Below are positions 6,638 to 8,901 of a stretch of 8,901 bases of DNA, piece after piece. How positions within the stretch are numbered: position 1 is the stretch's first letter; the number at the start of each line of letters is the position of its first letter. The DNA lies in NCBI GenBank assembly GCA_010671965.1, contig JAAHIC010000133.1, positions 1-8,901 on the forward strand, written 5' to 3'. Position numbers and translations under genes: made by a program. The DNA comes from Leptolyngbya sp. SIO4C5 (GTDB lineage: Bacteria > Cyanobacteriota > Cyanobacteriia > Phormidesmidales > Phormidesmidaceae). The notes below the pieces were generated by a model. It was given only the letters and a program-made list of their open reading frames with translations, had not been told where the DNA came from and ran no database searches.

Positions 6638-8347
6638 TTAGGACGCCTCAGCAAGCAGCATTTTTTCAAAGCTACTGGCCATTAAAGGAGGGCTGAAAAG
6701 ATAGCCCTGAATGGCTTCACAGCTATTTTTTCTTAAAAAGGCCAGTTCTTCAGGCGTTTCTACGCCTTCGGCAATAGTTGAGAGATTTAGGCTGTGGGCC
6801 ATTTGAATAATGGCTTTGACAATAGCCATATTGCCAGAATTACTGTTAATATTGCGGACAAAACACTGATCAATTTTCAAAGTGTCAAAGGGAAATCGTT
6901 GCAAATAGCTTAGAGAAGAATATCCTGTGCCAAAGTCGTCTACTGCTACGTTGATTCCCAGCTCTTTAAGCTGATGTAGAGTCTTCAGTGTCAGATCAAT
7001 GTCTTTAACTAAGAGACTCTCTGTTAGCTCTATATCTAAAAAGTATGGGTCGAGATCATTTTCCCCCAAAAACTGGCAAATTTTGCTTACAAGGTCGGGC
7101 TGCTTGAACTGCTGAGCCGAGAGATTGATGGCAATTGTAATTGGCTTGAGCTTCTGTGACTGCCACTGCTTGAGCTGAGCACAGACGGTACTTAAAACCC
7201 ACTCCCCAATTGGCACAATGAGATTGCTTTCTTCGGCGACTGGAATGAACTGGGCTGGGGAAACCATGCCCAACTCTGGATTGTGCCAGCGTAATAGGGC
7301 TTCTGCGCCAATGATATGCCCTGACCTCAGGTCGACCTGGGGCTGATAGTGAATGGTAAATTCGTCTTTTTCAAGCGCATATTTGAGATAGTCAACTAAA
7401 GAAAACGGAGTCGATAACAAGCTGGAGTAATTTGAGCCGTTTTGGCCGGCCTCGACGGTTGAATTAGCTGTCTGAGCAATTGCCGACTCAGCTTGACGTA
7501 CCAAAGCCTCTAAGCTATCGCTTTCCTGCGTGTGAGCCGCCAGTCCAACCAGTATCTCAATTGAGATGTGATGATTGTTGATGTCATAGGGCTTCTTTAA
7601 CTCTGCTAGCAGCTTTTCCGCTAACTGTTGGGCCTGCTGCTGATTATCTAATAGAACGCTGAATAGATCCGCTTCAATATGGCTTACAGATTGAATATTA
7701 AATTTTGAGGCTTGACAGCAGCTCTGAATCCTAAAAGCAATATCTTTCAGCAGCAAGCCGCTAAAAGTCTGTCCTAAACTGGTGCGAATTGCATTAAATT
7801 CGCGAATGTGAAAGATGATGAGAGCTAGGGAACCGTGTTGATCTTGGCTCTGCAACTGGGTGAAATCTTTCTGCAGCGCCAGCCAGTTAGGCAGATCGGT
7901 AATGGCATGGTGATGCATGGCATAGTCTAGCTGATTCTTAGCCGCTGTTACCTGCTCGCTGTAGTGCTGAACCAAGGACGCTTGCTTTTCCAAACGCGCC
8001 ACTACGGCTCGCAGCAGTTCAGATGGCTCAAAGGGCTTAGTCAAATAGTCGTCTGCGCCCAACTCCATCCCACGGCGCATATCAGCGCGATCGCTGCGAG
8101 CCGTGAGAAAGATGAGAGGCACGAGGGCCGTTTCAGGCTGCTGGCGCAGAGCGGCTAAAACTTCAAATCCGTCTAGCTCCGGCATCATAAGGTCACAGAT
8201 GATGATGGCCGGCTGTTCTTGCTTGGCAACCTGTATGCCTGCCCTACCATCGTTTGCCGTAATTACAGCAAAATCATTGAGTTCGAGAATTTCCTGAATA
8301 TTGGCCCGAACCTGAGGTTCATCTTCTATGACTAAAATTCTTTTCAT
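6638..8347 (-). CDS. Response regulator REC-(degenerate GGDEF)-EAL, predicted c-di-GMP phosphodiesterase
   Basis: 569 aa, cytoplasmic; no membrane segments. REC domain (1-120) with acidic residues E8, D9, E10, phosphoacceptor D52 (IIICDLMMPELDG), T82 and K104 in KPF. A helical linker leads to a GGDEF fold (about 135-300) that starts with ITDLPN (149-154) but reads EADLF at 225-229 in place of GGDEF and lacks RxxD, so it should not make c-di-GMP. The EAL domain (about 325-565) keeps the metal and catalytic residues: E349 of EAL, N408, E440, D470-D471 (DDFGTG), K491, E527, Q547. It should therefore hydrolyse c-di-GMP to pGpG, switched by phosphorylation at D52. The partner kinase is not in the window. 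ATG at 8347 begins the REC strand MKRILVIEDE directly, so the start is secure despite no clear Shine-Dalgarno. Convergent to the CNNM gene. Confidence 0.95.
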   Translation of the reverse strand: MKRILVIEDEPQVRANIQEILELNDFAVITANDGRAGIQVAKQEQPAIIICDLMMPELDGFEVLAALRQQPETALVPLIFLTARSDRADMRRGMELGADDYLTKPFEPSELLRAVVARLEKQASLVQHYSEQVTAAKNQLDYAMHHHAITDLPNWLALQKDFTQLQSQDQHGSLALIIFHIREFNAIRTSLGQTFSGLLLKDIAFRIQSCCQASKFNIQSVSHIEADLFSVLLDNQQQAQQLAEKLLAELKKPYDINNHHISIEILVGLAAHTQESDSLEALVRQAESAIAQTANSTVEAGQNGSNYSSLLSTPFSLVDYLKYALEKDEFTIHYQPQVDLRSGHIIGAEALLRWHNPELGMVSPAQFIPVAEESNLIVPIGEWVLSTVCAQLKQWQSQKLKPITIAINLSAQQFKQPDLVSKICQFLGENDLDPYFLDIELTESLLVKDIDLTLKTLHQLKELGINVAVDDFGTGYSSLSYLQRFPFDTLKIDQCFVRNINSNSGNMAIVKAIIQMAHSLNLSTIAEGVETPEELAFLRKNSCEAIQGYLFSPPLMASSFEKMLLAEAS

Positions 8348-8381
8348 TGCCCAAATTCAATAAGCACGGCGGTAATTACGC

Positions 8382-8633
8382 AGTCAATCTGTCAGGGGAT
8401 TAGAGTAGATGAAACTCAGCGAACAGGTTGTCATTATTAAAGCTCATCTTGGAGAAAAACATTGCTGTCAGTAGTCAATCTAGTTATCCGGAGCGCAGCC
8501 AATCTATCTATGTGAGTGCATCTGACGGGACCGAGTAACAGTAGGCTTTTGCTGTCGGTCGCCGCTCTAACGGGTTCTAAAAGCGCACTCCCTCATATCC
8601 TGACCTGGGAGAGGCTTTACCCATTAGTCAATC
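8382..8633. repeat. Repeated octamer AGTCAATC upstream of the response regulator
   Basis: AGTCAATC occurs at 8382-8389, 8473-8480 and 8626-8633, with the one-mismatch copy AGCCAATC at 8497-8504. Read on the minus strand each exact copy is GATTGACT, which contains TTGACT, close to a -35 hexamer, but none has a good -10 at 16-18 bp. The intervals (91, 24 and 129 bp) are irregular. A regulator half-site is possible; so is coincidence. Confidence 0.35.
8529..8560. repeat. Bulged hairpin, possible structured RNA element
   Basis: GACCG (8529-8533) pairs with CGGTC (8556-8560), and ACAG (8538-8541) with CTGT (8552-8555), leaving a one-sided AGTA bulge and a 10-nt loop. Nine pairs in all. No U-run follows on either strand, so it is not a terminator. 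It could be part of a leader or a small RNA, but nothing matches a family I recognise. Confidence 0.3.
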
Positions 8634-8901
8634 GATAGCCGTTCGTAGAGTGAGCATCAAGCCTTAACATCTATCCTGATTACATTAACTCTAAGCTCCT
8701 GCACTGTGCAATTTGACCCATATTTTCGTACACCTAAGCTTTGTCCTTAATCATAAGAATTTCAAATCACGGAGATCTTTGATGTCAGAAGATTAGATCT
8801 AAAGGAGCAGAACAGATAAACTGATTTTGCGCAACATCTGTACTCACCTCATACAGAGTGCCCATTTAAATAAGTTTTTTGATCAAAGCCTCTCTTTTTT
8901 C

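Larger units (their letters stand above)
150..8094. repeat. HIP1 octamers (GCGATCGC), 12 dispersed copies
   Basis: Exact copies start at 150, 1577, 2170, 3525, 4004, 4366, 4693, 4793, 4982, 5549, 6521 and 8087, about one per 740 bp. All lie within coding sequence. HIP1 is a highly iterated palindrome of many cyanobacterial genomes, so its density is the main taxonomic clue here. Six of the 12 fall inside the ABC ATPase gene. Confidence 0.9.
8348..8901. other. 554-bp region without a convincing gene
   Basis: Stops interrupt every frame on both strands; the largest Met-started fragments I checked are 21 and 26 codons and resemble nothing. The segment directly upstream of 8347 must carry the response regulator's leader and promoter, but I see no strong -35/-10 pair there. 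Other contents are a repeated AGTCAATC octamer, a bulged hairpin at 8529-8560, the 11-bp palindrome TGCACTGTGCA (8700-8710), the 10-bp palindrome TTAGATCTAA (8793-8802) followed by AAGGAG with no start codon at usable distance, and an inverted repeat TCTGTA/TACAGA (8837-8857). It may also hold regulatory sequence for a gene beyond the right edge. Confidence 0.7.

Noticed and set aside
8372..8379. GTAATTAC palindrome upstream of the response regulator
   Set aside because: The same octamer also occurs inside both EAL-family genes (near 183 and 8258) where it is ordinary codons, so it carries little regulatory signal.
8409..8474. Short plus-strand ORF of 21 codons beginning MKLSEQ
   Set aside because: Too short, no ribosome binding site, no recognisable product, and placed in the likely leader of the oppositely oriented response regulator gene.
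8801..8808. AAAGGAGC, a good Shine-Dalgarno match
   Set aside because: No ATG, GTG or TTG with an open frame follows at a workable distance.
8837..8857. NtcA-like site GTA...TAC
   Set aside because: The spacing is nine bases where NtcA needs eight, and no -10 lies at the usual distance. Only the TCTGTA/TACAGA inverted repeat is real.
8785..8865. Short minus-strand ORF of 26 codons
   Set aside because: A stop codon directly precedes its ATG, and the product resembles nothing; probably chance.
1..8901. CRISPR array, insertion sequence or defence cassette
   Set aside because: No regularly spaced repeats, no transposase-like frame and no terminal inverted repeats flanking a gene; all four genes belong to housekeeping or signalling families.

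Overview
The window looks like cyanobacterial chromosome. The octamer GCGATCGC (HIP1, a repeat overrepresented in many cyanobacterial genomes) occurs 12 times in 8.9 kb. The proteins also match common cyanobacterial families: a dCache-HAMP-PAS-GAF-GGDEF-EAL sensor, a fused double-ATPase peptide-type ABC protein, a short CNNM/CorC protein and a REC-GGDEF-EAL response regulator. I cannot name the genus from this sequence.

Layout: positions 1-3361 (minus) hold a large membrane-bound c-di-GMP enzyme whose 3' end runs off the left edge. Its last visible codons lie inside a perfect 20-bp hairpin. Positions 3362-3510 are its promoter region, with a textbook CRP-type palindrome and an overlapping second palindrome. 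Positions 3511-5403 (minus) encode a tandem-NBD ABC ATPase of the dipeptide/oligopeptide class. Positions 5404-5536 are a divergent promoter region with a 9-bp inverted repeat. Positions 5537-6577 (plus) encode a CNNM/CorC-family membrane protein with two CBS domains. After a 60-bp convergent gap, 6638-8347 (minus) encodes a response regulator with a receiver, a degenerate GGDEF and an apparently intact EAL domain. Positions 8348-8901 show no convincing gene; they hold repeated octamers and several small inverted repeats.

Working together: the two ends of the window carry two different c-di-GMP proteins. The first has intact GGDEF, I-site and EAL motifs, so it could both make and degrade c-di-GMP in response to an extracytoplasmic ligand. 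The second should only degrade c-di-GMP, gated by phosphorylation from a kinase not encoded here. The CRP-like site upstream of the first gene suggests, by inference, that cAMP signalling may feed into c-di-GMP control. The ABC ATPase and the CNNM protein have no obvious functional link to them, and no permease or binding protein is nearby. I see no CRISPR array, insertion sequence, tRNA or rRNA, and nothing that amounts to a wholly new system. The strongest leads are the CRP-like element and the edge hairpin.
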